DNA of 64,000 bases from Qipengyuania sediminis (GTDB lineage Bacteria > Pseudomonadota > Alphaproteobacteria > Sphingomonadales > Sphingomonadaceae): positions 1,612,001 through 1,676,000 of the forward strand of contig NZ_CP037948.1 of the NCBI RefSeq assembly GCF_004358425.1, read 5' to 3'. The translations under genes and the position numbers were made by a program. The notes beneath the pieces were generated by a model, which worked only from the letters and a program-made list of their open reading frames with translations, did not search any database and had not been told where the DNA came from. Of this stretch, positions 8,581 through 17,829 are shown piece by piece. Positions within the stretch are counted from its first letter, which is position 1; the number at the start of each line of letters is the position of its first letter.

Positions 8581-9411
8581 ATGATCGTCACTCGCTTTGC
8601 CCCCAGCCCCAACGGCTCGTTGCATCTCGGCCACGCCTATTCGGCGATCGTCGGCCATGATCTTGCCGCGGCGGCTGGCGGGCGATTTCTGCTCAGGATC
8701 GAGGATATCGATGGGCCACGCTCGCTCGCGCCGCTGGCGGCGGAGTTTCGCGCCGATCTCGCCTGGCTTGGCGTGCGCTTCGAGGAGGTCACCCCGCAAT
8801 CCTCCCGGCTCGCGCGCTATGCTGCGGCCGCCGGGCACTTGCGCGGCGAAGGCCTGCTCTACCCCTGCACTTGCACCCGCGCCGAGATCGCCGCGGCGGC
8901 GCAGCGGTGGGGCCCCGAAGGACCGGTCTATCCCGGCACCTGCCGCACCCGCTCCCACAATCCCGCGCGCCCCGCCGCCTGGCGGCTCGACGTCTCCGCA
9001 GCCCTTGCGCGCACCGGGCCCCTGATATGGGAGGACGCGCTGCGCGGGGCGCAGGCTGCCGACCCGGCGGCGCTTGGCGACGTCGTGCTGGTGCGCAAGG
9101 ACGCGCCGGCGAGCTATCACCTCGCCGCCACGCTCGACGATGCAGCCGACGAGGTGACCCTGGTGACGCGCGGGCGCGACCTGTTCGCGGCGACCCATGT
9201 ACATCGGTTGCTTCAGGCCCTGCTCGGTTTGCCGGTGCCGCGCTGGCACCATCATGCGCTGCTGATGGCAGCTGACAGCGGCAAGCTCGCAAAGCGGCGC
9301 GGCTCCCCTTCGCTCGCCGAACGGCGGGCGCGGGGGGAGGACGGTCCTGCTTTGGCCGATGCCATACGGAAAGGGTCCTTTCCCGCTGGCATTACGCTTG
9401 CGAGTTCCTAG
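8581..9411 (+). CDS. gluQ: tRNA glutamyl-Q(34) synthetase
   Basis: GluQRS attaches glutamate to the queuosine base at position 34 of tRNA-Asp. It is a 276-residue truncated relative of glutamyl-tRNA synthetase with the catalytic core only: the HIGH-like motif is HLGHAY at residues 17-22, and the KMSKS-like loop is KLAKRRGS near residue 239. A zinc-site region (YPCTCTRAEIAAAA, about residues 95-108) is also present. The anticodon-binding domain is missing, as normal for this enzyme. Confidence 0.95.
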   Translation: MIVTRFAPSPNGSLHLGHAYSAIVGHDLAAAAGGRFLLRIEDIDGPRSLAPLAAEFRADLAWLGVRFEEVTPQSSRLARYAAAAGHLRGEGLLYPCTCTRAEIAAAAQRWGPEGPVYPGTCRTRSHNPARPAAWRLDVSAALARTGPLIWEDALRGAQAADPAALGDVVLVRKDAPASYHLAATLDDAADEVTLVTRGRDLFAATHVHRLLQALLGLPVPRWHHHALLMAADSGKLAKRRGSPSLAERRARGEDGPALADAIRKGSFPAGITLASS

Positions 9412-9420
9412 ATAGGCGCC

Positions 9421-9651
9421 ATGCAGACCTTCCTCATCATCGTGCTCGTGGTCCTCATGATCCTCGCTGTCGTTTCGCTGGTGCGCGGGGTGATCGCCTT
9501 CATGAAAAGCACAAAGATCGATCTGCAGACCGGGCAGGGGGAAACCGCGACCGACATGCAGCTGATGCAGAACAAGATGATGATGAACCGCATCAAGTAT
9601 CAGGCGCTGGCGATCGTCGTGGTCGCGGTGATGTTGCTGCTGGCGCGCTGA
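9421..9651 (+). CDS. HIG1-domain-like twin transmembrane protein
   Basis: A 76-residue protein with two hydrophobic helices (about residues 3-25 and 58-75) joined by a polar loop that contains LMQNKMMMNRIKYQ, a HIG1-like (Q/N)-x-x-x-R-x-x-x-Q pattern. Bacterial HIG1 proteins are linked to cytochrome oxidase assembly or stability. The gene starts ten bases after gluQ and probably shares its message. Function beyond the inner membrane location is inference. Confidence 0.75.
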   Translation: MQTFLIIVLVVLMILAVVSLVRGVIAFMKSTKIDLQTGQGETATDMQLMQNKMMMNRIKYQALAIVVVAVMLLLAR

Positions 9652-9659
9652 TATTGCGC

Positions 9660-9679
9660 GTGCCCGCGAAGGCGGGCAC
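9660..9679. repeat. REP-like palindrome, copy 1
   Basis: Perfect eight-base-pair stem GTGCCCGC/GCGGGCAC with a GAAG loop, just after the HIG1-like gene. It pairs with a second GC-rich hairpin 30 bases on; two such hairpins in a short intergenic space resemble bacterial extragenic palindromes. Confidence 0.6.
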
Positions 9680-9709
9680 CTTACGAGGTGAAGCGCAATT
9701 TCGATGGAG

Positions 9710-9729
9710 GCCCCCGCCTCCGCGGGGGC
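9710..9729. repeat. REP-like palindrome, copy 2, next to the PduO start
   Basis: Perfect eight-base-pair stem GCCCCCGC/GCGGGGGC with loop CTCC. It ends five bases before the ATG at 9735 and therefore covers the ribosome-binding region of the adenosyltransferase gene. Similar CCCCCGCCT-CGCGGGGG palindromes are, from memory, common between genes in sphingomonads. Confidence 0.6.
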
Positions 9730-9734
9730 TCGGA

Positions 9735-10301
9735 ATGGTCAAGCTCAACAAGATCTACACCCGCACGGGTGACGACGGCACCAGCGGTCTCGTCGACGGC
9801 TCGCGCGCGCCCAAGCATTCAGCGCGATTCGAAGCGATCGGCGCGGTGGACGAGGCGAACAGCGCCCTTGGGCTCGCCGCGGCCTGCGTCCTTGGCGAAC
9901 ATGCGCGCGATCTCGCCCGCATCCAGAACGACCTCTTCGACCTCGGCGCTGATCTCGCGACGCCGGGCAGTGATTTTACGCCTTCCGACATGGTGCTGCG
10001 CATCGTTCCCGATCAGACGCGCTGGCTGGAGGAGCGGATCGACGCCTTGACTGCGCGGCTCGAGCCGCTGACGAGCTTCATTCTTCCCGGAGGAAGCGAA
10101 GCCTCGGCCCGTCTGCATATCGCCCGCGCCGCGGTGCGCCGCGCCGAACGCGCCATGACCGCGCTCGCTGCGGATGAACCGGTGAACCCTGCCGCGCTCG
10201 CCTATGCGAACCGGCTTTCCGACTATCTCTTCGTCCTGGCGCGCGAATGCAATGACGGCGGACGGGAGGACGTCGCCTGGGTACCGGGCGCGAGCCGCTA
10301 G
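9735..10301 (+). CDS. cob(I)yrinic acid a,c-diamide adenosyltransferase, PduO type
   Basis: Transfers the adenosyl group of ATP to cob(I)alamin to make coenzyme B12. The 188-residue protein starts at ATG 9735 (MVKLNKIYTRTGDDG), and the ATP-binding N-terminal motif TRTGDDGTSGLVDGSR is the classic PduO signature. Later RADFLP-like segment is here FILPGGSEASARLHIARAAVRRAER (split by positions about 117-141), and the terminus has NRLSDYLFVLAR. A longer upstream frame crosses the two palindromes and is not believable. No other cobalamin genes are adjacent. Confidence 0.93.
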   Translation: MVKLNKIYTRTGDDGTSGLVDGSRAPKHSARFEAIGAVDEANSALGLAAACVLGEHARDLARIQNDLFDLGADLATPGSDFTPSDMVLRIVPDQTRWLEERIDALTARLEPLTSFILPGGSEASARLHIARAAVRRAERAMTALAADEPVNPAALAYANRLSDYLFVLARECNDGGREDVAWVPGASR

Positions 10302-10330
10302 TCAGCCTGTCTCCGCTTCGCTAAGCGCCC

Positions 10331-10344
10331 GCGCTTTCCAGCGC
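10331..10344. other. small hairpin before the hydroxyacyl-CoA dehydrogenase gene
   Basis: GCGCT/AGCGC stem with a TTCC loop in the 57-base gap between the adenosyltransferase and the next gene; flanking CCC/GGG can extend it with a bulge. No T-tract follows. It may simply be an mRNA hairpin. Confidence 0.3.
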
Positions 10345-10358
10345 GAAGGGCGGATGCG

Positions 10359-11228
10359 ATGCGAAGGATTGCCGTGATCGGAGCGGGGCAGATGGGCGCG
10401 GGGATCGCGCAGGTGGCGGCCGCGCGTGGCAATGCGGTCCTGCTCGCGGATATCGATCTCGCGACCGCTGAAAAGGCCAAGGCCGGGATTGAAAAGGGCC
10501 TCGGCAGGCTCCTCGCCAAAGACAAGATCAGCGCTGTGGATGCCCAAGCCACTCTGGCGCGGATCATGCCGGTTGCCGGCTACGAAGCGATGGAGCAGGC
10601 GGAGTTCGCGATCGAGGCGGCGACCGAACGCGAAGAGATCAAGCGCGCGATTTTCGAAAGGCTCGGCGCGGTGCTCGGTTCTGACGCCATTCTTGCCAGC
10701 AATACGAGCTCCATCCCGATCACGCGAATGGCAAACCATGCACCCGACCCGGCGCGCTTCATCGGGCTTCACTTCTTCAATCCCGTGCCGGTGATGCCGC
10801 TGATCGAGATCATCCCCGGCCTCGCCACCGCGCCGGAGACGCTGGCGCGCACCCGCGGCTTTGCGCAAAGCCTGGGCAAGCAGGTGGTCCAAAGCGGCGA
10901 TCAGCCGGGCTTCATCGTCAACCGCATCCTGCTGCCGATGATCAACGAGGCCGCCTTCGTGCTTGGCGAAGGCACCGCCGGCATCGCCGACATCGACGCT
11001 TCGGCGCGGCTCGGCCTCAGCCATCCGATGGGGCCCTTGCAGCTCGCCGACTTTATCGGCCTCGACACCTGCCTCGAGATCGTGCGCGTGCTTCACGCAT
11101 CGACCGGCGACAGCAAATACCGCCCCGCTCCTCTGTTGGTCAAATACGTCGAAGCAGGCTGGCTTGGCCGCAAGACCGGCCGGGGCTTCTACGATTACGC
11201 CGGCGCGGAACCGGTGCCCTCGCGCTGA
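10359..11228 (+). CDS. 3-hydroxybutyryl-CoA (3-hydroxyacyl-CoA) dehydrogenase
   Basis: NAD(P)-dependent oxidation of 3-hydroxyacyl-CoA to 3-oxoacyl-CoA, as in butanoate metabolism. At 289 residues it has the stand-alone two-domain length. The Rossmann motif is [10 protein letters not shown] at residues 8-17; the catalytic segment SNTSSIPIT and [14 protein letters not shown] (His near residue 139) follow, then [10 protein letters not shown] and the C-terminal [11 protein letters not shown]. Clear Hbd/PaaH family; the physiological substrate chain length cannot be read from sequence. Confidence 0.93.
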   Translation: MRRIAVIGAGQMGAGIAQVAAARGNAVLLADIDLATAEKAKAGIEKGLGRLLAKDKISAVDAQATLARIMPVAGYEAMEQAEFAIEAATEREEIKRAIFERLGAVLGSDAILASNTSSIPITRMANHAPDPARFIGLHFFNPVPVMPLIEIIPGLATAPETLARTRGFAQSLGKQVVQSGDQPGFIVNRILLPMINEAAFVLGEGTAGIADIDASARLGLSHPMGPLQLADFIGLDTCLEIVRVLHASTGDSKYRPAPLLVKYVEAGWLGRKTGRGFYDYAGAEPVPSR

Positions 11229-11253
11229 CGTTGCATGAACGAAGGAGACCTCC

Positions 11254-11607
11254 ATGCCCGATCCCGCAAACCAGCCGGAGTTCGATAACGCGCGCAGCCC
11301 TGAGCTGGCGCCGGAAGTGCGCCATAATACCGAGCAGGACGACGAGCCTTCGCAGGCCCATACAGTGGCCGGGGAAGCACTCGCGGGCCGCGCTTTCGAC
11401 CATGGCGACCCGCTCGATAGCGTGAAGCCGCGGAGCGCCAACCTTGACGGCGATTCGACCCAGGATCTGGTCGATCACATGCGCGACATGGAAGCCTCGG
11501 GCCGGATCGACATGGGCGCCTATCTGGGCGAAGACAACATGGACGACAACGAGGACAAATACGGCGAGGAGAACCGGCTCGACGATCTGCCGTCCGACGG
11601 AAGCTAG
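11254..11607 (+). CDS. acidic protein of unknown function
   Basis: A 117-residue, strongly acidic, low-hydrophobicity protein; the C-terminal third is dominated by Asp/Glu/Asn (GEDNMDDNEDKYGEEN). A good ribosome-binding site (AAGGAGACC) lies just before the ATG. Homologous-looking acidic proteins of this length are common in Sphingomonadales. It has no signal peptide or membrane segment. I do not recognise a function; an intrinsically disordered, soluble protein is likely. Confidence 0.65.
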   Translation: MPDPANQPEFDNARSPELAPEVRHNTEQDDEPSQAHTVAGEALAGRAFDHGDPLDSVKPRSANLDGDSTQDLVDHMRDMEASGRIDMGAYLGEDNMDDNEDKYGEENRLDDLPSDGS

Positions 11608-11608
11608 T

Positions 11609-11956
11609 CTATCTGGGTGGGCCCGTCTCGGGCACCGCGGGCAAGTCGATCTGCGGCGCGAGCGGACCCTGGGGATCGACCGGTGGCTGCATCGCTATCG
11701 CGGGTAGCGGCGCGCTCGCCCCGATGGGCTCGCCAACCGGGGCGGCTTGGACCGATGCTGGCGAGCTCGGCTGGACGGAAGAAGCGGGCTTGACGGAAGA
11801 GGCGCCGGCGGAGGCGAGCGCGGTTCGGCGGATGGCAAGATCGCTGGTCCCCGCGACCACGAAGCCAGGCTCGTCCTCGGTTCCGACCGCCAGCGCGACC
11901 AGCAATAGGAATGCGCCCGCGACGCCAAGCTTTTGAGGGAGCGTGAACCCGGACAT
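11609..11956 (-). CDS. Pro/Ala-rich single-pass membrane protein
   Basis: A 115-residue protein with one N-terminal hydrophobic helix (GVAGAFLLLVALAVG, residues 11-25) followed by an Ala/Pro/Ser-rich tail. It looks like an inner-membrane protein with a disordered periplasmic tail. Its stop is one base past the convergent acidic-protein gene. Low complexity means that coding potential rests on the start context and the membrane segment, so confidence is moderate. No function recognised. Confidence 0.5.
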   Translation of the reverse strand: MSGFTLPQKLGVAGAFLLLVALAVGTEDEPGFVVAGTSDLAIRRTALASAGASSVKPASSVQPSSPASVQAAPVGEPIGASAPLPAIAMQPPVDPQGPLAPQIDLPAVPETGPPR

Positions 11957-11983
11957 GACGCCTCCTTGGTAATGGAAACGGGG

Positions 11984-14587
11984 TTAAGCTTCCCTTTCCA
12001 CCGCCGCGCGCTTCAGGCGGTAGAGCGCCTCCAGCGCCTCGCGAGGGCTCAGCGCGTCAGGGTCGATAGCCGCCAGCGCTTCGGCCAGCGGATCGGTGGG
12101 GGGTGGTTCATCCACCATGGCGGCAGCGGCAAACAGCGGCAGATCGCCCAATCCGGCGGCGAGCCCGCCCGTCGCCGCGCGGCCCTTCTCCAGCCGATCG
12201 AGAATGGTCCGCGCACGTTTCACGACCGGTGCTGGCAGACCCGCGAGCCGCGCCACCGCGAGGCCGTAGCTGCGGTCCACCGCGCCCCTCGCCAGCTCGT
12301 GGAGCAAAACCAGCTCGCCCTTCCATTCCTTGGCGCGGACATGATGAAGGCTCAGCGCATCGCAGCTTTCGGCCAGCCGCGCGAGCTCGTGGTAATGCGT
12401 TGCGAAGAGGCAGCGGCAGCGCGTGGTCTCGTGCACCGCTTCCACAACCGCCCAGGCGATCGCCATGCCGTCATAGGTCGAAGTGCCGCGCCCGACCTCG
12501 TCGAGGATGACGAAGCTCCGCTCGGTCGCCTGACTGAGGATCGCCGCGGTCTCGACCATCTCGACCATGAAGGTGGAGCGGCCGCGCGCCAGATTGTCCG
12601 CGGCGCCGACCCGGCTGAACAGCCGGTCGGCAATGCCGATGCGTGCGCTTGTAGCCGGCACGAAGCTCCCCGCCTGCGCCAGCAGCAGGATCAGCGCGTT
12701 TTGGCGCAGGAAGGTCGATTTGCCGCCCATGTTGGGCCCGCCGATAAGCCACAGCCGGTCGTCGGGCCCGAGTCGGCAGTCGTTCGCGACGAAGCGCTCA
12801 CCTAGCTTCGCAAGCGCGGCCTCCACCACCGGATGCCGTCCGCCTGCAATCTCGAGACAGGGGGTTTCTGCCATCTCCGGACGGCACCAGTCCCCCTCCG
12901 CCGCGCGTTCGGCGAGCGCCGCGGCGACGTCGATGCGCGCGAGCCCATCCGCAGTTGCAGCAATCGCCTGAGTGCACGCGGTGACTGCCGCGCAAAGGTC
13001 CTCGAAATGCGCGTCTTCCGCTGCCTGCGCATGGCTTCCGGCCTCGGCGATGCGGCTGGCTTCCTCATGCAGGCCGAGAGAGTTGAACCGCACCACCCCC
13101 GCCATCGTCTGACGATGCGCAAAGCCGCTGTCGGGCGCCATCAGCCGGTCGGCATGGCGCGCGGGGACTTCGATAAAATAGCCGAGCACCTTGTTGTGGC
13201 GGATCTTGAGCGAGGGCGTGCCGGTTTCCTCGCGGTAGCACGCCTCCAGCGCGGCGATCGCGCGGCGGGCGTTGCCGCTCGTTTCGCGCAATGCGTCGAG
13301 TGCATGGTCGTAGCCTGCCGCGATAAAACCGCCCGACGCCCGCTCGGCGGGCGGCGCGGGGACGAGCGCGCGGCTCAAATGGTCGATCAGCGCGGAATGG
13401 CCCCCCGTCGCCGCCGCCGCTTCGGCCAGCAGCGGCGGCAGCTCGCTTGTCCGCAGCAATGCTCCGATCGCACGCGCTTCGGAGAGCCCGTCGCGGAGCT
13501 GACCTAGATCGCGCGGAGAGCCCCGCCCCGCCGCAATCCGCCCCAGCGCGCGGGCGAGATCGGGACAGCGCCGGAGGCTCGCGCGCAGGTCGGCGCGCAG
13601 GACCGGGTCACGGTGGAGATGCGCGACCGCCGCGTGCCGCGCCTCGATTTCGGCGCGTCCGGTGAGCGGCGCGGCGAGATCGCTCGCCAGCAGCCGCGCG
13701 CCCGCCCCGGTGGCACAGCGGTCGAGCGCGGCGAAGAGGCTGCCCGCGCGCCCCCCGCCTTGCGCTTCGAGCACCTCGAGGCTGGCGCACGTCGCGGCGT
13801 CCATCACCAGGCGGTCGCCTGCCGCGCGCGTCGACGGAGGCAGCAGCAGCGGCAGCCTGCCGCGTCCGACATGTTCGAGATAGGCGATGAGCCCGCCCAC
13901 CGCGGCCAGCATAGGCCGGGTAAAGCTGCCGAAACCGTCGAGCGTGGCGACCCCATGCAACGCCTTGAGCTTTGCTTCGCCCGCTTCGCTGCGAAAGTCG
14001 GCCGCCGGGCGGGCGATGGCCTCAGCGGAACCGTTCCACCCCTCCGGCGCGACGCTCTCGCACGCGCCGATGCGCGCGAGTACCGCGGGCAATGCGTTTG
14101 CGCCGCATTCCTCAAGCTCGATCCGCCCCGTCGAGATATCCACCCAAGCGACGCCAATCGCATCGCGCAAAGGCGCAAGCGCAGCCAGCACATTGGCGCG
14201 GCGCGGGTCGAGCAGCGCCTCCTCGGTCAGCGTGCCTGCGGTGACGAAGCGGACGATCGCGCGCGAGACCAGGGCCTTCGATCCGCCGCGCCGCCGCGCT
14301 TCGTCCGGCGTCTCGATTTGCTCGGCGATTGCCACGCGGTGCCCGGCGCGGATCAGCCGCGCGAGATAGCTTTCCGCCGAATGCACGGGCACGCCGCACA
14401 TCGGAATCGGCGCGCCGTCATGCTCGCCGCGGGCGGTGAGCGCGATGTCGAGCACGCCTGCGGCGACCTTTGCATCCTCGAAAAACAGCTCGAAGAAATC
14501 GCCCATGCGGTAGAACAGCAGGCAGCCTTCCGCCTCCGCCTTCAGCGCCAGGTATTGCGCGATCATCGGGGACGCGGCGCTCGCCAT
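11984..14587 (-). CDS. mutS: DNA mismatch repair ATPase MutS
   Basis: Recognises mismatches and small loops and recruits MutL. Length 867 residues from the ATG at 14587 (MASAASPMIAQYLALK); an upstream in-frame extension to 14710 is non-coding-looking and overlaps the start of maeB. The mismatch-contact Phe motif is GDFFELFFEDA near residue 27-37; the ATPase Walker A is GGPNMGGKSTFLRQ (about residues 648-661), with the later DEVGRGTSTYDG signature and ATHYHEL. Divergent from maeB with about 100 bases between start codons. Confidence 0.97.
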   Translation of the reverse strand: MASAASPMIAQYLALKAEAEGCLLFYRMGDFFELFFEDAKVAAGVLDIALTARGEHDGAPIPMCGVPVHSAESYLARLIRAGHRVAIAEQIETPDEARRRGGSKALVSRAIVRFVTAGTLTEEALLDPRRANVLAALAPLRDAIGVAWVDISTGRIELEECGANALPAVLARIGACESVAPEGWNGSAEAIARPAADFRSEAGEAKLKALHGVATLDGFGSFTRPMLAAVGGLIAYLEHVGRGRLPLLLPPSTRAAGDRLVMDAATCASLEVLEAQGGGRAGSLFAALDRCATGAGARLLASDLAAPLTGRAEIEARHAAVAHLHRDPVLRADLRASLRRCPDLARALGRIAAGRGSPRDLGQLRDGLSEARAIGALLRTSELPPLLAEAAAATGGHSALIDHLSRALVPAPPAERASGGFIAAGYDHALDALRETSGNARRAIAALEACYREETGTPSLKIRHNKVLGYFIEVPARHADRLMAPDSGFAHRQTMAGVVRFNSLGLHEEASRIAEAGSHAQAAEDAHFEDLCAAVTACTQAIAATADGLARIDVAAALAERAAEGDWCRPEMAETPCLEIAGGRHPVVEAALAKLGERFVANDCRLGPDDRLWLIGGPNMGGKSTFLRQNALILLLAQAGSFVPATSARIGIADRLFSRVGAADNLARGRSTFMVEMVETAAILSQATERSFVILDEVGRGTSTYDGMAIAWAVVEAVHETTRCRCLFATHYHELARLAESCDALSLHHVRAKEWKGELVLLHELARGAVDRSYGLAVARLAGLPAPVVKRARTILDRLEKGRAATGGLAAGLGDLPLFAAAAMVDEPPPTDPLAEALAAIDPDALSPREALEALYRLKRAAVEREA

Positions 14588-14691
14588 TGCCCCCGCCGGT
14601 AGCCCGCGGCCCCCCGATTCGCCAATTGCGCCGCTTCGCTTTCCCCGACCCCGGCTTTCCGTTACGGGGCATCTCGAATAGGACTGGGCGA

Positions 14692-16953
14692 ATGGCCGAA
14701 GACAAGACATCCGCCTTCACCGAGCGCGAGGCGCTGTTCTATCACGAGACCATCAGGCCCGGTAAGATCGAGATCGTCGCTTCCAAGCCGATGGCGACGC
14801 AGCGCGATCTCAGCCTCGCCTACTCCCCCGGCGTCGCCGTGCCGGTCGAGGCCATCGCCAGGGATCCCGCATGTGCTGCGCGCTACACCGCGCGGGCCAA
14901 TCTGGTCGCGGTGATTTCCAATGGCACCGCCATCCTCGGCCTCGGCAATCTGGGGGCGCTGGCGGCGAAGCCGGTGATGGAAGGCAAGGCGGTGCTGTTC
15001 AAGCGCTTCGCCGACGTCGATTCGATCGATATCGAGCTTGCAACCGAAGATTGCGACAAGTTCGTCGAGGCGGTGGCGCTGATGGAGCCGACTTTCGGCG
15101 GCATCAATCTCGAAGATATCGCCGCGCCCGATTGCTTCGTGATCGAGGCAGCGCTGCGCGAACGCATGAACATCCCTGTCATGCACGATGACCAGCACGG
15201 CACCGCGATCATCGCGGCGGCCGGGCTCATCAACGCCTGCCACCTCACCGGCCGCGATCTCAAGGACGTGCGGATGGTGGTAAACGGCGCTGGAGCAAGC
15301 GCGCTCGCCTGCACCGCATTGATCAAGGCGATGGGCGTGCCGCACCAGAACGTCATCGTCTGCGACCGGCAAGGTCCGATCACCCCGGGCCGCGACAATG
15401 TCGATCAATGGAAAAGCGCGCATGCCGTTGAGACCGAAGCGCGCAATCTGGAAGAGGCGCTGGCCGGCGCGGACATCTTCCTGGGGCTAAGCGCCGCGGG
15501 CGCCCTGAAGCCCGAATGGGTTGCCAGGATGGCGCCGCAGCCGATCATTTTTGCCATGGCCAATCCGGTGCCCGAGGTCATGCCGGAGGAGGCAAAGGCC
15601 ATGCGCCCCGACGCGATCATTGCCACTGGACGGAGCGATTATCCCAACCAGGTCAACAATGTCCTTGGCTTCCCTTTCATCTTCCGCGGGGCGCTCGATG
15701 TCGCGGCGACCGATATCAACGAGGAGATGAAGATCGCCGCCGCGCATGCCATCGCCGCACTGGCGCGCGAGCGGGTCCCCGAGGAGGTCGCGGCGGCCTA
15801 CGGCGTCAACCACCATTTCGGCACCGACTACATCATCCCCGCCCCCTTCGACCCGCGGCTGATGGAGGTCGTCTCCAGCGCGGTCGCCAAGGCGGCGATG
15901 GATTCGGGAGTGGCGCAGGCGCCGATTGCGGACTTCGAAGAATATCGCAACCGGCTGAAGGCGCGGCTCAACCCCACCACCGCGGCGCTCACCAATATCT
16001 ACGAGCTGGCCAAGCAAAACCCCCGGCGCATGGTTTTTGCCGAGGGGGAGGAGGAGGTGGTGCTGCGCGCCGCGATCCAGTTCCGCGACTTCGGCTATGG
16101 CGAGCCCATCCTGGTGGGCCGCACCGAAAAGGTGCTCGAGAAACTTGCGGAGCTCGGTGTCGAAGACCCCGAGAGCTTCACGATCGAGAACTCGGCCGTC
16201 AGCGACAAAGTGCCGGCGATGGCCGCCTTCCTCTACGAACGGCTGCAGCGGCGTGGGCTTACCCAGCGCGACGTGCAGCGCATGGTCAATCAGGAGCGCA
16301 ACGTCTTTGCCGCGCTGCTGGTGGCGCTGGGGCATGGCGATGCGATGATCAGCGGGCTTACCCGCCCCTTCGCGCAGACCGCGCGCGAGGTGGGGCGCGT
16401 TATCGACGCGAAGCCGGGCGGCCTCGCGTTCGGCATTCACCTGATGATCGGCAAGACGCATACCACCTTCCTCGCCGATACGACGATCAACGAGCGGCCG
16501 AGCGCCGCTGAGCTCGTCCATATCGCGCGCGAGACCGCCGCAGTGGCGCGCCGGATGGGGCACGAACCGCGCGTCGCCTTCCTCAGCTATTCGACCTTCG
16601 GCAATCCGCCAGGCCAATGGCTCGGCAATTTGCGCGATGCGGTTGCGATCCTCGACGCGGAGGGCGCGGATTTTGAATACGAGGGCGAAATGGCGCCCGA
16701 TGCCGCTCTCAACCCCAAGGTGATGGCGCTCTATCCGTTCAGCCGGCTCTCGGGCCCCGCCAATGTGCTGGTGATGCCGGGGCTGCAATCCGCGAATCTC
16801 TCCGCCAAGCTCCTGCGCGAGCTGGCCGGCGCGACCACCATCGGCCCCATGCTGATCGGAATGGAAAAGCCCGTCCAGATCGCGCCGATGACTTCGATCG
16901 CTCCCGACGTGCTGACGCTTGCCGTGCTGGCGAGCGCGGGAGTGGTGGGTTAG
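14692..16953 (+). CDS. maeB: NADP-dependent malic enzyme with phosphotransacetylase-like domain
   Basis: Decarboxylates malate to pyruvate with NADP reduction. The 753-residue product (ATG at 14692) has the MaeB two-part layout: malic enzyme domain in residues 1-430 and a phosphate acetyltransferase-like C-terminal domain that is regulatory (acetyl-CoA sensing) rather than catalytic in this family. Motifs: AYSPGVAVP near residue 43, MHDDQHGTAIIAAAG (about residues 164-178), and the nucleotide-binding NGAGASALAC. The PTA-like part begins after LTNIYELAKQNPRRMVFAEG. Monocistronic, divergent from mutS. Confidence 0.95.
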   Translation: MAEDKTSAFTEREALFYHETIRPGKIEIVASKPMATQRDLSLAYSPGVAVPVEAIARDPACAARYTARANLVAVISNGTAILGLGNLGALAAKPVMEGKAVLFKRFADVDSIDIELATEDCDKFVEAVALMEPTFGGINLEDIAAPDCFVIEAALRERMNIPVMHDDQHGTAIIAAAGLINACHLTGRDLKDVRMVVNGAGASALACTALIKAMGVPHQNVIVCDRQGPITPGRDNVDQWKSAHAVETEARNLEEALAGADIFLGLSAAGALKPEWVARMAPQPIIFAMANPVPEVMPEEAKAMRPDAIIATGRSDYPNQVNNVLGFPFIFRGALDVAATDINEEMKIAAAHAIAALARERVPEEVAAAYGVNHHFGTDYIIPAPFDPRLMEVVSSAVAKAAMDSGVAQAPIADFEEYRNRLKARLNPTTAALTNIYELAKQNPRRMVFAEGEEEVVLRAAIQFRDFGYGEPILVGRTEKVLEKLAELGVEDPESFTIENSAVSDKVPAMAAFLYERLQRRGLTQRDVQRMVNQERNVFAALLVALGHGDAMISGLTRPFAQTAREVGRVIDAKPGGLAFGIHLMIGKTHTTFLADTTINERPSAAELVHIARETAAVARRMGHEPRVAFLSYSTFGNPPGQWLGNLRDAVAILDAEGADFEYEGEMAPDAALNPKVMALYPFSRLSGPANVLVMPGLQSANLSAKLLRELAGATTIGPMLIGMEKPVQIAPMTSIAPDVLTLAVLASAGVVG

Positions 16954-16960
16954 TAACGCG

Positions 16961-17434
16961 CTAGAAGGCGAGCCAGCGCCCGGCGACAATCGCGCCGGTC
17001 CAGGCAACGAGCGACAGGCCGGCCGCGAATTTGAGCCGCGGTGGAACCCGGGCAGCGTCGTCCAAACTGCGCCACGCCAGCGCCCGGTGCAGCAGCAGCG
17101 CGTTAACGGCTCCGAACGCGATCAGCCCGAGCTTTACGGGGAAGACCGGATGCGCGAGATATTCGAAGGGCTGCACCGAGAACAAGGCGAGGCCCGTCAC
17201 CAGCGCAAATAGCAAGCCCCCGGCCGAAACCCGTGGCAGCACGCGCGCGAGCGGGACGATCGGCACCTCGCGCCATGCCCCCAGCAGTCTGAGGTCGAGC
17301 GCGAGGATCGATCCGAACAGCGCCGCCAGCGCCAGGATATGCGCTGCATTGACGAGCGGATAGGCATAGCGCGAAGCACGCAGGCTTTCGGCAATGGGGC
17401 TGGCCTCGAGCGCCGCCAGCGCGGCGTCGATCAT
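16961..17434 (-). CDS. DUF6644-like four-helix membrane protein
   Basis: A 157-residue protein with four hydrophobic helices. The motif NAAHILALAALFGSILALDL in helix one (about residues 29-48) and SVQPFEYLAHPVFPVKLG resemble the DUF6644 group of inner-membrane proteins, with a conserved His on helix one that could bind heme. It directly follows the DUF6152 gene (stop of that gene abuts this start), a pairing I recall as common. Family call is from memory; function unknown. Confidence 0.7.
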   Translation of the reverse strand: MIDAALAALEASPIAESLRASRYAYPLVNAAHILALAALFGSILALDLRLLGAWREVPIVPLARVLPRVSAGGLLFALVTGLALFSVQPFEYLAHPVFPVKLGLIAFGAVNALLLHRALAWRSLDDAARVPPRLKFAAGLSLVAWTGAIVAGRWLAF

Positions 17435-17818
17435 CTAGCCGCGCTTCAGCGTCTTGGGCCGCTGCGGATAGACGTCGTAGGTCTTGCCGCGCACCGTGAT
17501 CGTTTCCGCCTTGAAGTTTCGCATCTTGGGATCGCGCGCCCGGTGGCCGGTCAGCACGACGCGGTCGCCTGGCTTGGCGGTGCCGTCGACGAAACCCGCT
17601 CGCGCCGATGCCATTGGAGACGCAAGATCGACGTTCCAGGTGCCCTGACGATTGCGCAGCGTCAGCGTGGCGTGCGGATTGCCGAGAGAGATCGTGGCGA
17701 TGGTTCCTTCGAGCCGGCTCTCCTCGTCTTCCGTCCAGGCCCAGCCGTGATGCGCGGCGAGGCTGGCGGGAACAGCGAGCGCGAGGGCGGCGGCGGTGGC
17801 AAGGGCGATGCGTCGCAT
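17435..17818 (-). CDS. DUF6152 periplasmic protein
   Basis: A 127-residue exported protein: a cleavable signal peptide (MRRIALATAAALALAVPASL) followed immediately by AHHGWAW, the characteristic HHGW start of mature DUF6152 proteins. The mature part looks like a small OB-like beta barrel with GTIATISLGNPHATLTL and GDRVVLTGHRARD. The His-rich mature N terminus suggests possible metal (copper) binding, which is inference. Sits upstream of, and adjacent to, the four-helix membrane protein in the same leftward unit as an SDR gene. Confidence 0.8.
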   Translation of the reverse strand: MRRIALATAAALALAVPASLAAHHGWAWTEDEESRLEGTIATISLGNPHATLTLRNRQGTWNVDLASPMASARAGFVDGTAKPGDRVVLTGHRARDPKMRNFKAETITVRGKTYDVYPQRPKTLKRG

Positions 17819-17829
17819 GGTTCGGCTCC

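Noticed and set aside
15487..17007. 506-residue minus-strand frame opposite maeB
   Set aside because: Antisense of a conserved enzyme gene, His/Arg/Gly-rich and without motifs.
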